From Haloferula sp. BvORR071 (lineage in GTDB: Bacteria > Verrucomicrobiota > Verrucomicrobiia > Verrucomicrobiales > Akkermansiaceae): DNA of 64,000 nucleotides. The notes under the pieces are model-generated. The model had not been told where the DNA came from. It was given only the letters and a program-made list of their open reading frames with translations, and made no database searches. The DNA lies in NCBI RefSeq assembly GCF_000739615.1, contig NZ_BATP01000024.1, positions 123,348-187,347 on the forward strand, written 5' to 3'. This document shows, piece after piece, positions 25,244 through 32,842 of this stretch. Position 1 is the stretch's first letter. Each line of letters begins with the position of its first letter. A program made the translations under genes and the position numbers.

Positions 25244-26632
25244 TCACTCGTCGCGGTAATACGGAGGCGTGTGGCAAAGAATCGGGTGGATGTTCTTCTC
25301 CGCAATGTGGGCGAATACGTGACAGAGGTAATCGTCGTCCGAAACGTTGTCCCCGGTAATCTGATTATCCCAATCGCTTGGCAGGGGACGGGACGCGCAC
25401 GAACCAAGACCGCCAATCAGCGCCATCAGGATGTGCTCGATCGCCACATGCAGAGAATGCGCGCCTGTATTCGATCGCTCGCGGATGTTGCCCTCAGGGC
25501 ACAGGAACCTATCGAGGCTAAGTCCGTTGACCGTGTAGTGGTCTGCGGCGAGACGAGCCCAGAATGCCGTGTCGAGCGTGAATGGCTGCGGGCCCTTGAA
25601 GCCTAAGAAGTGGGTTCCGAGAACCACTGAGTCGCGGATCAATAGGTAGAGCGCGACACGCCCTTCCGTTTCCAGATCCCAGAACCGCTCCCGTGCTGTG
25701 TCGTCCATGGTGATTGATGGCAGGAACCAAGCATCACCGCAGCCCTTCATCCGGAGGCTCTTCAAATGCCGCTTGCCCAGAGCCACACCAATCTGACGGG
25801 CCGCAACGGTGCGGTCCCGATCCAGCGCCCCGAGGAGACCCGTCCGCCGCCCGACGTCAACGAGTTCCTTTGCGGTGAACATGAGATGGCGCTCGCGCCG
25901 GATAATCTCGGCTAGGTTCGATGTGAGATGGTCGACGATCGAAGCGATCTTCTGCGCGTGCAGCGGATCGTGGGTCTTCTTCCTCGTCGGGCCGGCGAGC
26001 TTTAAATCTGCCTTGGTCCCCGAGAGGTAACGCAGTCGCTTTCGAAGAAGCTCTTGATCGCGGGCCAGCGCGGAGAGCTTCCGGCTTCCGATTGAGGGAG
26101 CATGCGCAGCTTCTCGCGCAATTGCGACCTCTATAGCAGCAGGTGCGCGGCCCACGAGGTAGTGCCGCATAGGCAACGCGCCGAACACGAGGTAAAGCGG
26201 TTCACCGGCTGCGTCCACAAATTCGCTGGGAAGACCGCGGAGTTTCAGACCTTCAGCAAACCAGGAGACGTCGGGAAACACGCGATTGTCGGAATCGGGG
26301 CCAAACGGAAAGAGCCGCGTCTCGATCGCACGCTGCGATACGACCACGATGTGGCCCGAACCACCGCGGCAGTTCTTCCACCATTTTTGGATCGCCGCCA
26401 GAGACGCGATCACAGGCTCGGGAATCTCGATCGCTTCGCAGCGCGCACGAACGAACCACGTGCGGTTCCGGTGGATGGCTCGCGAGATCTCTACGGGCTG
26501 ACCGCTGCCAACGGCTGCGAGGATGTCCCGTGCTCCGCGACGCCAAAAGGGACGAGAGCGGAGAAATTTGTGGATGTCGTCATCAAAGGCCGCTCGATCA
26601 GCGGAATGGACGATATTGATGTGTGGCTTCAT
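25244..26632 (-). CDS. Unrecognised 462-residue mobile-element protein
   Basis: A soluble protein with no family I can name. Visible features are a Trp/Arg-rich N-terminal half (FLRSRPFWRRGARDIL, EAIEIPEPVIASLAAIQKWW), a basic middle (KLSALARDQELLRKRLRYL, RKKTHDPLHAQKIASIVDHL), and a C-terminal third with DTAFWARLAADHY and several His. The sequence is well formed and long, so it is a real gene. It sits between the DUF2958 gene and two other unknown genes on the same strand. Confidence 0.65.
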   Translation of the reverse strand: MKPHINIVHSADRAAFDDDIHKFLRSRPFWRRGARDILAAVGSGQPVEISRAIHRNRTWFVRARCEAIEIPEPVIASLAAIQKWWKNCRGGSGHIVVVSQRAIETRLFPFGPDSDNRVFPDVSWFAEGLKLRGLPSEFVDAAGEPLYLVFGALPMRHYLVGRAPAAIEVAIAREAAHAPSIGSRKLSALARDQELLRKRLRYLSGTKADLKLAGPTRKKTHDPLHAQKIASIVDHLTSNLAEIIRRERHLMFTAKELVDVGRRTGLLGALDRDRTVAARQIGVALGKRHLKSLRMKGCGDAWFLPSITMDDTARERFWDLETEGRVALYLLIRDSVVLGTHFLGFKGPQPFTLDTAFWARLAADHYTVNGLSLDRFLCPEGNIRERSNTGAHSLHVAIEHILMALIGGLGSCASRPLPSDWDNQITGDNVSDDDYLCHVFAHIAEKNIHPILCHTPPYYRDE

Positions 26633-27022
26633 TGAAGATGATTGGTTAGAGGTCTGAGACCGTCGGCATGCTGGTCGAGTGGTGGAAAGACGAGGGGAGG
26701 GCGTATGACGGGGCGTTGCAGGCCTGCTCGGTTTCGATTAGAGGTCGCGGACTCAGGTCCGAGGTTCTCCGAGGTGGTGTGTAAGCGCTGCGTGAGTGCC
26801 AGCCAAAGCAGCGTGCTTTGATCGGTACGGGTACAAGAGCGCCGGCGCAGGCCCCGGACGGGCGATCGCTCACGCGAGCGAACCGGCTTCCCGCCGGAGG
26901 CGGGGTGCTCGACCAACTTGACGAGCACCCGCCTCACCGTTTTACCACTTGTCAAAGACAGCGCGGGCTAACCGCGCACGAATGCTTGGTAGCCCCCTCT
27001 AGACGAGTGACTCGATAGAATT
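26633..27022. other. Intergenic region with hairpins
   Basis: No supported gene. It contains a compact hairpin (ccggc ttcc cgccgg) and a longer one at 26898-26934 (aggcggggtgctcg / cgagcacccgcct, one bulged G), the latter followed by CACCGTTTTACC on the plus strand. These may end transcription of the minus-strand gene whose stop codon is at 27023. Confidence 0.45.
26898..26934 (-). terminator. Likely hairpin terminator
   Basis: A stem of 13 bp with one bulge and a 10-base loop, about 90 bases beyond the 114-residue gene's stop codon. The T-tract (GTTTTA) lies on the plus-strand side, so the direction of action is not certain. Confidence 0.35.
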
Positions 27023-27367
27023 CTAGGCGGCCGAATTGAAGCGGTGATAGGCTTCCGAGTAGAGGCGTGCCGTCTCAGCTGGCGAGTAGTCCTTCACCAA
27101 TTGATGCCGAGGGGGTGCGGCGCGAGCAACCAGCTCAAATGCTCGCTCGCCGTCAAAGGCAACAGCACGCAGCAACGCGTCGAGCAGCACCTGATCAATC
27201 TCTTTTGCCGTGTAGGGCTGAAGGAACAGGGCAAGCTCGGTGACGGTGGCCACGGGGCGACGGATGGATTGGAAGATGGCCTCGCGGCTCGCCTCGAACT
27301 TCCGGAGGATGTCGTTTCGGTTCGGGCAGGTCTCTGACTCATCAGGATCGGAATAGTGGTAGAGCAT
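27023..27367 (-). CDS. Hypothetical mobile-element protein, 114 residues
   Basis: A mostly helical soluble protein (NRNDILRKFEASREAIFQSI, LALFLQPYTAKEIDQVLLD, SPAETARLYSEAYHRF). No recognised domain. Codirectional with the 462-residue gene downstream and the 167-residue-class gene upstream, in what looks like one element-encoded group. No strong ribosome-binding site is seen. Confidence 0.55.
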   Translation of the reverse strand: MLYHYSDPDESETCPNRNDILRKFEASREAIFQSIRRPVATVTELALFLQPYTAKEIDQVLLDALLRAVAFDGERAFELVARAAPPRHQLVKDYSPAETARLYSEAYHRFNSAA

Positions 27368-27425
27368 ATCGTCTTAGTTGATTTAGATGAACTCCTTTGT
27401 TGGAGCTTCTCTCCACTAAGCGTGA

Positions 27426-27451
27426 GGGGCGTCCGGATATCCGGACGCCCC
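27426..27451. terminator. Perfect 26-bp palindrome between minus-strand genes
   Basis: ggggcgtccggat and its exact complement meet without a loop, giving an 11-bp stem with an ATAT loop in RNA. It lies 59 bases after the stop of the upstream minus-strand gene. There is no T-run. It may end or stabilise that message, or be a protein-binding palindrome. Confidence 0.45.
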
Positions 27452-27509
27452 AGTGGCGCTGCTATTTATGCTCTACGAGCGGGCATGGACGGGGTGGAGA
27501 CCGTCGGGC

Positions 27510-27968
27510 TCAGGCAGCTAAATCCTTGTCTTCAGTATCGTCGGCGGTCTCGACTTCACGGGAGAGGACGGCTTCGGTCGTGCGCCGGATCTCCGCCACC
27601 ATATCTGCGGGAGGAAGCTGCACAAATCGCTCGCGCTCGGCCTGGCTCATTCCGATCGCGGGCAGATAGAACGCGCGCTTACCAGAGCCGGTGGACGGGA
27701 GGTTGAAATGCTTGGTGCCTAGAATGTCGCCGATCGCATTGGCCTTCTTCAGCTTCGATCCATCGAGGGTGTATTGGATGCCCAGCTCGTGCATCGAGTC
27801 GAGAACGCCCGCGGAGGTAACAAACGTTCTACCGACGTGGCGGCAGATCTGCTGCCAATTGCTCTCGATGACGGCTGCCGTGAAAGAGCGGCCTCCCAGA
27901 TTGAGGTTAATATCGGCGGCGAGGTTGAATTGGTTGTCGTTCATTGAATGATCAGTGGTAATCTTCAT
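27510..27968 (-). CDS. Hypothetical mobile-element protein
   Basis: A product of 152 residues from the ATG preceded by GGGAG (a longer frame to 28043 exists). Visible pieces are FNLAADINLNLGGRSFTAAVIE, an HVGRTFVTSAGVLDSMHELG segment and a Glu/Asp-rich tail. No family recognised. It is divergent from the small serine recombinase, so the 158 bases between them hold both promoters. It may be involved in control of the element, but nothing in the sequence proves this. Confidence 0.5.
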   Translation of the reverse strand: MKITTDHSMNDNQFNLAADINLNLGGRSFTAAVIESNWQQICRHVGRTFVTSAGVLDSMHELGIQYTLDGSKLKKANAIGDILGTKHFNLPSTGSGKRAFYLPAIGMSQAERERFVQLPPADMVAEIRRTTEAVLSREVETADDTEDKDLAA

Positions 27969-28126
27969 CGGCTCCCGCTTGGCCCTTTGGCGGGCCGCAC
28001 GTTCGCGAATGTCGAATCCCAATGTTCCCATTTTCCCGGGCATTGCACCTGAACTGTCTCAGAATATCGCGAATACGGGCGAACCGACGTTCATGGGGAA
28101 TTACAGCCTGTGTTGGAATACTCGGG

Positions 28127-28807
28127 ATGAAGGAAAACCAAAGGTTTGTTAGCTATCTCCGGGTGAGCACTGGCCGACAGCAGCTCGGCTTGGAGGCTCA
28201 GCGAGAAGCGGTGAGACAATTCACTCGCCAATCCAACGGCGAGCTGCTCGCGGAATTCGTCGAAGCTGAATCTGGAAAGAAGAACGAACGGAAGATTCTC
28301 AATGAAGCGCTGGCTTTCTGCAGGAAGTATCGCGCCACACTCCTGCTGGCGAAGCTCGACCGACTGTCGCGGAAGGTTCATTTCATCTCCGGGCTAATGG
28401 AGATCAAGGGTCTGGATTTCCTGAGTATCGAGCATCCCACTAGGGATCGCTTCTGGCTGCACCTGCAAGCAGCATTCGCAGAAGAAGAAGGACGAAGAAT
28501 TTCGGAGCGCACCAAAGCCGCTCTCGCAGCGTTGAAGAACGGGCCTCGTGGCCACCTTCTCGGTGCAACCGGCCGAGCCTTGGCAAAGCGTCACAAAGCA
28601 GAGGCGACGAAGAAGGCATTCACCTACGAGTCGATAGTCAGCGAACTGCGGTCTGAGGGCATCAAGACGGTAAAGGCTACCATGGAGGCTCTCAACGAGA
28701 GAGGCGTCCTGTCGCCAGGTGGGACCGGGTGGCACCTCCGAAGCACGTGGAAGCTCATCAACCGGCTCAAGACCGCTGCTCGCCCGAAGGGGTCACAGCT
28801 GGAGTAG
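28127..28807 (+). CDS. Serine recombinase of the resolvase/invertase family
   Basis: A 226-residue site-specific recombinase. The catalytic domain shows FVSYLRVSTGRQQLGLEAQ with the nucleophilic Ser near residue 13, LLAKLDRLSRK with the Arg residues of the active site, and an ERTKAALAALKNG helix. The C-terminal part (about 150-226) with FTYESIVSELRSEG and ALNERGVLSPGG resembles the recombinase DNA-binding segment of small Rin-like recombinases. The chosen ATG gives a standard N-terminus. A hairpin terminator follows. Likely resolves or inverts part of the element. Confidence 0.88.
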   Translation: MKENQRFVSYLRVSTGRQQLGLEAQREAVRQFTRQSNGELLAEFVEAESGKKNERKILNEALAFCRKYRATLLLAKLDRLSRKVHFISGLMEIKGLDFLSIEHPTRDRFWLHLQAAFAEEEGRRISERTKAALAALKNGPRGHLLGATGRALAKRHKAEATKKAFTYESIVSELRSEGIKTVKATMEALNERGVLSPGGTGWHLRSTWKLINRLKTAARPKGSQLE

Positions 28808-28831
28808 CCTGCCCAGCGGGAGGGAAGGAGG

Positions 28832-28856
28832 GGTAGGAGCCTCCTGCCTTCTTTTT
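28832..28856 (+). terminator. Intrinsic terminator of the small recombinase gene
   Basis: A 7-bp stem (ggtagga, loop gcc, tcctgcc, with one G-T pair) followed by TTCTTTTT, 25 bases after the stop codon. This is a standard intrinsic terminator on the plus strand. Confidence 0.7.
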
Positions 28857-29010
28857 GGAAAGGTGGCGGCTCGGGAGGGACGTGCGACCTATGCGACAAG
28901 TGGGAACGTGCCTTCCATTCCGTGAATCGGAAGCATACAGGAAACAAGTTGGCCCATCTCGTGGGCGCAATGGGGATAGTCGCTTTCTATCCGTCATCCG
29001 AACCGACATC

Positions 29011-29844
29011 CTAATCTCCGAGATCTATGCCTCGACGGAGTCTGAGCCTCGAACGCGTCTTTCGATTCCCGGTGCCACTTGAAGGAGCTTGTTGAGGAGC
29101 AAACAATGAATCGGCGAGATACTTCGCTTTATCCGATCCTCTGGATACCTTGAATCGTCCCCAATGAAGGCCGGCAACAATATTGATCGGAAACACATCT
29201 TCCAGCGCGGCGATCATCCTTCGCTGAATCGGCCGAGAATCTCCTCCGATAAAAAGGCACGGAGCGAGATGCTTACCGTCAGCATTCAGATAGTCCACCG
29301 AACCGGAGGCAAACCACTTGTGGGCCGCTTGGAACATGCCTGTGAAGGAAACTAGCAATTCAGGGAATGGACTGAGTGATTTACACTCGTGGGCCGACAC
29401 CACCTGCTCACTAGACACCACGAAGAACTTACGCTTCCCGTTGGCGTAGTCTTCGTCAAAGTCAGCCTCCACTGTCGTCCCTGGTTTCAACACGATAATG
29501 TCCGGACAAAAGGCCACGTCGGCGTGCCAGTGAGATCTCACCCTTACCTGTTGCCTGATCTCAAAGTCTTCACCTTCAATGTTCAGACGTATCCACGAGA
29601 AATTCTCTGGGTTCCCATTCGGCGACGTGAGGTAGCGAAATTCACCCTTCTCGTTCAAGTTTTCAGGGGAGAGCGATCCAACTTCCTCGTAGTTCCTAAG
29701 AAGCATATGGAGGCAGCCAATCTCGAACGAGGCAGCCCGCTCGCGCTTTTTGACAGCATACACCACCTTATAGTCCTTGCAGAAAGCCTTAACGACCCGC
29801 TTCACCTCGGTCACCCAAGCGTCATCGTCCTGATTCTTTGGCAT
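29011..29844 (-). CDS. Putative PD-(D/E)XK nuclease
   Basis: A 277-residue soluble protein. The middle has a nuclease-type core: ADVAFCPDIIVLKPG with D115, a spacer with acidic residues, then FFVVSSEQVVSAHECKSL with E153-x-K155, that is D...E-x-K at the spacing of PD-(D/E)XK enzymes. A Glu in the preceding helix (E41) could complete the site. The C-terminus is basic. Its start overlaps the upstream 151-residue gene by 23 bases, so the two work together. They lie directly behind a type I restriction-modification remnant, suggesting a defence or restriction role. Family not named; the motif assignment is moderate. Confidence 0.6.
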   Translation of the reverse strand: MPKNQDDDAWVTEVKRVVKAFCKDYKVVYAVKKRERAASFEIGCLHMLLRNYEEVGSLSPENLNEKGEFRYLTSPNGNPENFSWIRLNIEGEDFEIRQQVRVRSHWHADVAFCPDIIVLKPGTTVEADFDEDYANGKRKFFVVSSEQVVSAHECKSLSPFPELLVSFTGMFQAAHKWFASGSVDYLNADGKHLAPCLFIGGDSRPIQRRMIAALEDVFPINIVAGLHWGRFKVSRGSDKAKYLADSLFAPQQAPSSGTGNRKTRSRLRLRRGIDLGD

Positions 29845-30277
29845 CTTCGCTGTAAGGGGGATGAGTCACAATCCAGATCAAATCGCTTGCGCGCTGCGCC
29901 TCCAGCATTTTGCGAGTGACTTGAAAAGCCTCGCAAATCTTCACGAATCTAAGGCTCATCTTGTTTACCGCGGCGTTCCTTTTCGCATCGAACAAGATCG
30001 ATTTGCCGTAGCGGATTGGCACCGTAGACCCGATCACCGAAGGAGACTGAGAAGACGCCCATAGCGGAGCGATTATGCGCTGATAGAAGCTATTGAGGCA
30101 GAAAACGACCGAAAGCTTTCTCGCGGTCCACCCATATTTGGTAGCGAGCTCCACTTCGTGAGGTTTTGCTTCCTGGATGAAATTGAATTCAGCCTCCATC
30201 AGCTCGACCCGTCGACCCAGCTCATCCTTCTCCTCTTGTTCAAGTCCCGATGTGAGGTCAGCCAGTAGCGGATTCAT
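29822..30277 (-). CDS. Hypothetical partner of the PD-(D/E)XK protein
   Basis: A 151-residue, helix-rich soluble protein (ELGRRVELMEAEFNFIQEA, KYGWTARKLSVVFCLNSFYQ, VNKMSLRFVKICEAFQV). It starts 19 bases after the stop codon of the HsdS remnant with GAGG upstream, and its end overlaps the nuclease gene. This places it as an accessory gene of the former type I operon, translated together with the nuclease. No known family. Confidence 0.6.
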   Translation of the reverse strand: MNPLLADLTSGLEQEEKDELGRRVELMEAEFNFIQEAKPHEVELATKYGWTARKLSVVFCLNSFYQRIIAPLWASSQSPSVIGSTVPIRYGKSILFDAKRNAAVNKMSLRFVKICEAFQVTRKMLEAQRASDLIWIVTHPPYSEDAKESGR

Positions 30278-30296
30278 TCTAGTATCCTCATTTGAG

Positions 30297-30582
30297 TTAC
30301 TGCCCGCGAAAAAGCTTGGAATCCACTGCCTCCAGCGGCTTTACGGCGCTCTCGTGTGACGCGGCGTGCTGTTTTTCCAAGTGGTCGACCGAGACCATTA
30401 ACTGCTCCTTTTTTGCCACGATTCAATCGTTGTTCGGCGAGGAGAGTCGAAATCGTCATCAAGATTCCAAGATTGATGTCTCTCTCCCAGTCGAGGCCCG
30501 CCTGACAGCCATTCTCCCCAACGACCGCAGGGGTGCTGAGCTTGGTACGAACATCGGTTTCGGTGAGGGCCTTCTTGTTCAT
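30297..30582 (-). pseudogene. Deletion scar of a type I restriction-modification operon (HsdR start joined to HsdS end)
   Basis: From the ATG, the frame reads MNKKALTETDVRTKLSTPAV and continues like the first 35 residues of HsdR. Without a break in frame it then reads STLLAEQR, the usual lead-in to the last HsdS helix. One base of frameshift later (near 30423) it continues IVAKKEQLMVSVDHLEKQ to a stop, which matches the conserved C-terminal helix of HsdS. The rest of hsdR, all of hsdM and most of hsdS are missing. This fits a single internal deletion. The annotation as relic is by motif similarity only. Confidence 0.6.
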
Positions 30583-30633
30583 CCGAGGGTAGCCTGCTGT
30601 TGCGATGCGCTTCAGAGCCGATAATTCCGTCAC

Positions 30634-31093
30634 AAGTTACGATCCGGTGGAAGCATAATGACACCGGCGCGGTCCGGGACCTTTCCTGAGCCGCTTTCGG
30701 TCAGGCTCGAGCACGTCCGCAAGGGCCGTAAGATGACCAAGCATTCACCGCCCCGCCCCCACCTTTCATACAGGACAATATCCAGGACGAGACGACCGGG
30801 TAGTGATGGATCGTGAACTATGGTGCAGCGTCGTGATGGGGGAATAATTCGAAGTGGACGCACGCTCTACCGAGGAACTCTCGAATCGCGTGCCCTTCCC
30901 GGCAGCTTTGGCAAGCCGGCTTGCTTTCCGGCTGGAAGCGTGACCCAAGCAAAGAAGCCTACTTGTGAAGGACCTCCACCCCCTCCACCCCTCCTCTGGG
31001 GAGGGGTGGAGGGGTAGGACGTTGTCGAAAAGTTCGTCGGTAACTTAAGGAAGGGCAACCCACGCTGGAGCCCCCATTGCGCACGGCGGACGG
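30634..31093. other. Intergenic region
   Basis: No supported gene. It holds a strong inverted repeat near its right end, listed separately. The left part should contain the promoter once used by the lost restriction-modification operon. Confidence 0.45.
30982..31012. terminator. 13-bp perfect GC-rich hairpin
   Basis: cctccacccctcc and ggaggggtggagg flank a 5-base loop. On the minus strand it lies about 80 bases after the stop of the 198-residue gene. No T-run. Probable end of transcription for that gene. Confidence 0.5.
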
Positions 31094-31690
31094 CTATCTA
31101 AGTTTGGCAGGCCGAATGCGTACCTTCCCCATGCTCGGCTTGAAGCATTCATCGACTCGTGCATTGACACGATCAAATGCCGCTCCGATTCCCGTTCGAA
31201 TGCTCTGCCAATCCCCATCGCTATTCTTCCTCAACCCTTTGTGCGGCTCCATGAAGTCGTTTAGAAGGCTGATGATCGCAGAGCCCACAGGGGAAAAATC
31301 CAACCCAGGCTGGCGAAGAGCCGAATGCAACGGCTTGAACTCCTTGCTCTTTGCCAGGGCCTTCAAAGGATGCTTCTTCCCGAATTGCTTCTCCAATAAC
31401 TCGCGCATTTCCTCCTCGGTGTAACGGTCCCACCGCTGGAGCATCTCCAGTCGACCTGCCACTGGCGGACCGAAAAGGATGGAAGCTTCGATGAGGCGCG
31501 TACAAATAAGAACGCCCATCAGCGCCCAGCCGCCAACGGCACCCCGCTTGGTCTCGCGTGTGAGCGCAAAGCGTTCGTAGAGGAGGTACTTTTCGCCTTC
31601 GCGTCCAGTGTCAAACGGGAGCTCGGCCAAAAGGCTGATGAGAAGTCTGGTGGTAGTTTCTCGGAGGTCGGTGGAGTCTTGTCTCTTCAC
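31094..31690 (-). CDS. Hypothetical protein, 198 residues
   Basis: A soluble helical protein with one moderately hydrophobic stretch (GGWALMGVLICTRLIEASIL, about residues 53-72) that could be a membrane helix. Charged helices follow (RYTEEEMRELLEKQFGKK, SIRTGIGAAFDRVNARVDEC). No family recognised. It is divergent from the primase gene across a 400-base gap and belongs to the mobile region. Confidence 0.55.
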   Translation of the reverse strand: MKRQDSTDLRETTTRLLISLLAELPFDTGREGEKYLLYERFALTRETKRGAVGGWALMGVLICTRLIEASILFGPPVAGRLEMLQRWDRYTEEEMRELLEKQFGKKHPLKALAKSKEFKPLHSALRQPGLDFSPVGSAIISLLNDFMEPHKGLRKNSDGDWQSIRTGIGAAFDRVNARVDECFKPSMGKVRIRPAKLR

Positions 31691-32091
31691 CTACCTTAAA
31701 ATTCCCTTTGCTCCCCCCAAATGGCCGCCGATTTGGTGCTGTGCAGGAATGCGCCCACCGGTGGGGCGATTCTTGTCCCTGACTCCCTCCCCTTGGGGGC
31801 TGCCAGTTGCCCTGATACCCTCCCGGGGGGATGCCCTCAAAAATAGCGAGCCGGGGACCGGGGAAGGGTTTCCTGATCCGGATGAGAAGACTTCAGCGCC
31901 GTAACTTGCATCCGGAGCAAAACATCCCAATTGCGGGCTGCCCCACTCGATGGCCGGAGCAGCCAGATCTGAATTGTCTGGTGGCTAGCCCGCCGATCAC
32001 AGGCAAAGGAAATGGGAGAGTTTAAGAGGAATCAAAACAGTTAAGACCATTCATTCGCCAGCAAGGATCAGGCGACGTCCATTGATCCCAT
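31691..32091. other. Divergent intergenic region upstream of the primase operon
   Basis: No supported gene. It must hold the promoter of the primase-helicase operon and of the divergent 198-residue gene. I do not see iterons or a clear origin, though a replication origin beside the primase gene would be expected if the element replicates. Confidence 0.4.
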
Positions 32092-32820
32092 ATGGCAACC
32101 ACGCCGACACCCACCTCCGGCCGCGTCCCGCGCGGCACTCCGCAAGTAACCGCTCAAGAGGCGCACCGCAACGCACTCTTGCTGACGGGTGAGCGATTGC
32201 CCGTCGATCCCATCGGGGTGCTTAAGGCTAGTTCACCCGTCCCAATCCCGGCTGAGCCCGGAGAGCAGTGCGATGCTTTCCTCACTCGCATCCTTCGTCC
32301 CGGCCAACTCTACAACCTCATCGCGAGCGACAGGGCGCGACCCGAGTTCCCCGGTCCTACCTTCCAGACCGAGGAACTACTATGCCCGGAGTACAAGGGC
32401 GCGATTCCATCGGTCGCACCGGGTGGATTCCTCCGATTCAACCCGGTTGTCGGCCAAGGCTCCGGGAAGCTCGGATGCCACTGTGATCGGGACATCGCAG
32501 GGTTCGACTACGTGCTAATCGAGAGTGACGCCCTCCATTTGGATCTTCAGGCAACCCTTCTTCTTAAGCTGCTAGATCTCGGGTTCCCGATTGTGAGCGC
32601 GGTTCACACCGGCGGGAAGAGCATCCATGCGCTGATCCGAATCTCGGCTCGGGATCACGATGAGTTCCGAACCCTGGCCCGGCGCGTTTACGCCCGCCTC
32701 GTTCGCCTCGGGTTCGACCCCAGCACGAGCAACCCCTCTCGCATGACTCGCCTTCCGGGATGCCTCCGAACCTTCCCCGACAAAAGCACCGCGCTCCAGA
32801 AGCTTCTCTATCTCGCCTGA
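32092..32820 (+). CDS. Archaeo-eukaryotic-type primase (AEP) of a mobile element
   Basis: A 242-residue primase that should make primers for replication of the element. The three AEP motif regions are visible: VLIESDAL (about 140-147), GGKSIHALIRI (about 173-183) and NPSRMTRLPG (about 213-222). The N-terminal 60 residues are a proline-rich lead. It is shorter than full Prim-Pol proteins and has no helicase of its own; the helicase gene starts 22 bases downstream. Together they look like a split version of phage/plasmid primase-helicase proteins. Confidence 0.78.
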   Translation: MATTPTPTSGRVPRGTPQVTAQEAHRNALLLTGERLPVDPIGVLKASSPVPIPAEPGEQCDAFLTRILRPGQLYNLIASDRARPEFPGPTFQTEELLCPEYKGAIPSVAPGGFLRFNPVVGQGSGKLGCHCDRDIAGFDYVLIESDALHLDLQATLLLKLLDLGFPIVSAVHTGGKSIHALIRISARDHDEFRTLARRVYARLVRLGFDPSTSNPSRMTRLPGCLRTFPDKSTALQKLLYLA

Positions 32821-32842
32821 ACACGAGCCGACCAATCACGAT

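Noticed and set aside
26629..26955. 108-residue minus-strand frame
   Set aside because: Arg-rich, low-information sequence covering hairpins and extending into the next gene. Looks non-coding.
27426..27451. CRISPR repeat
   Set aside because: Single palindrome with no repeated spaced copies. No array of any kind was seen in the window.
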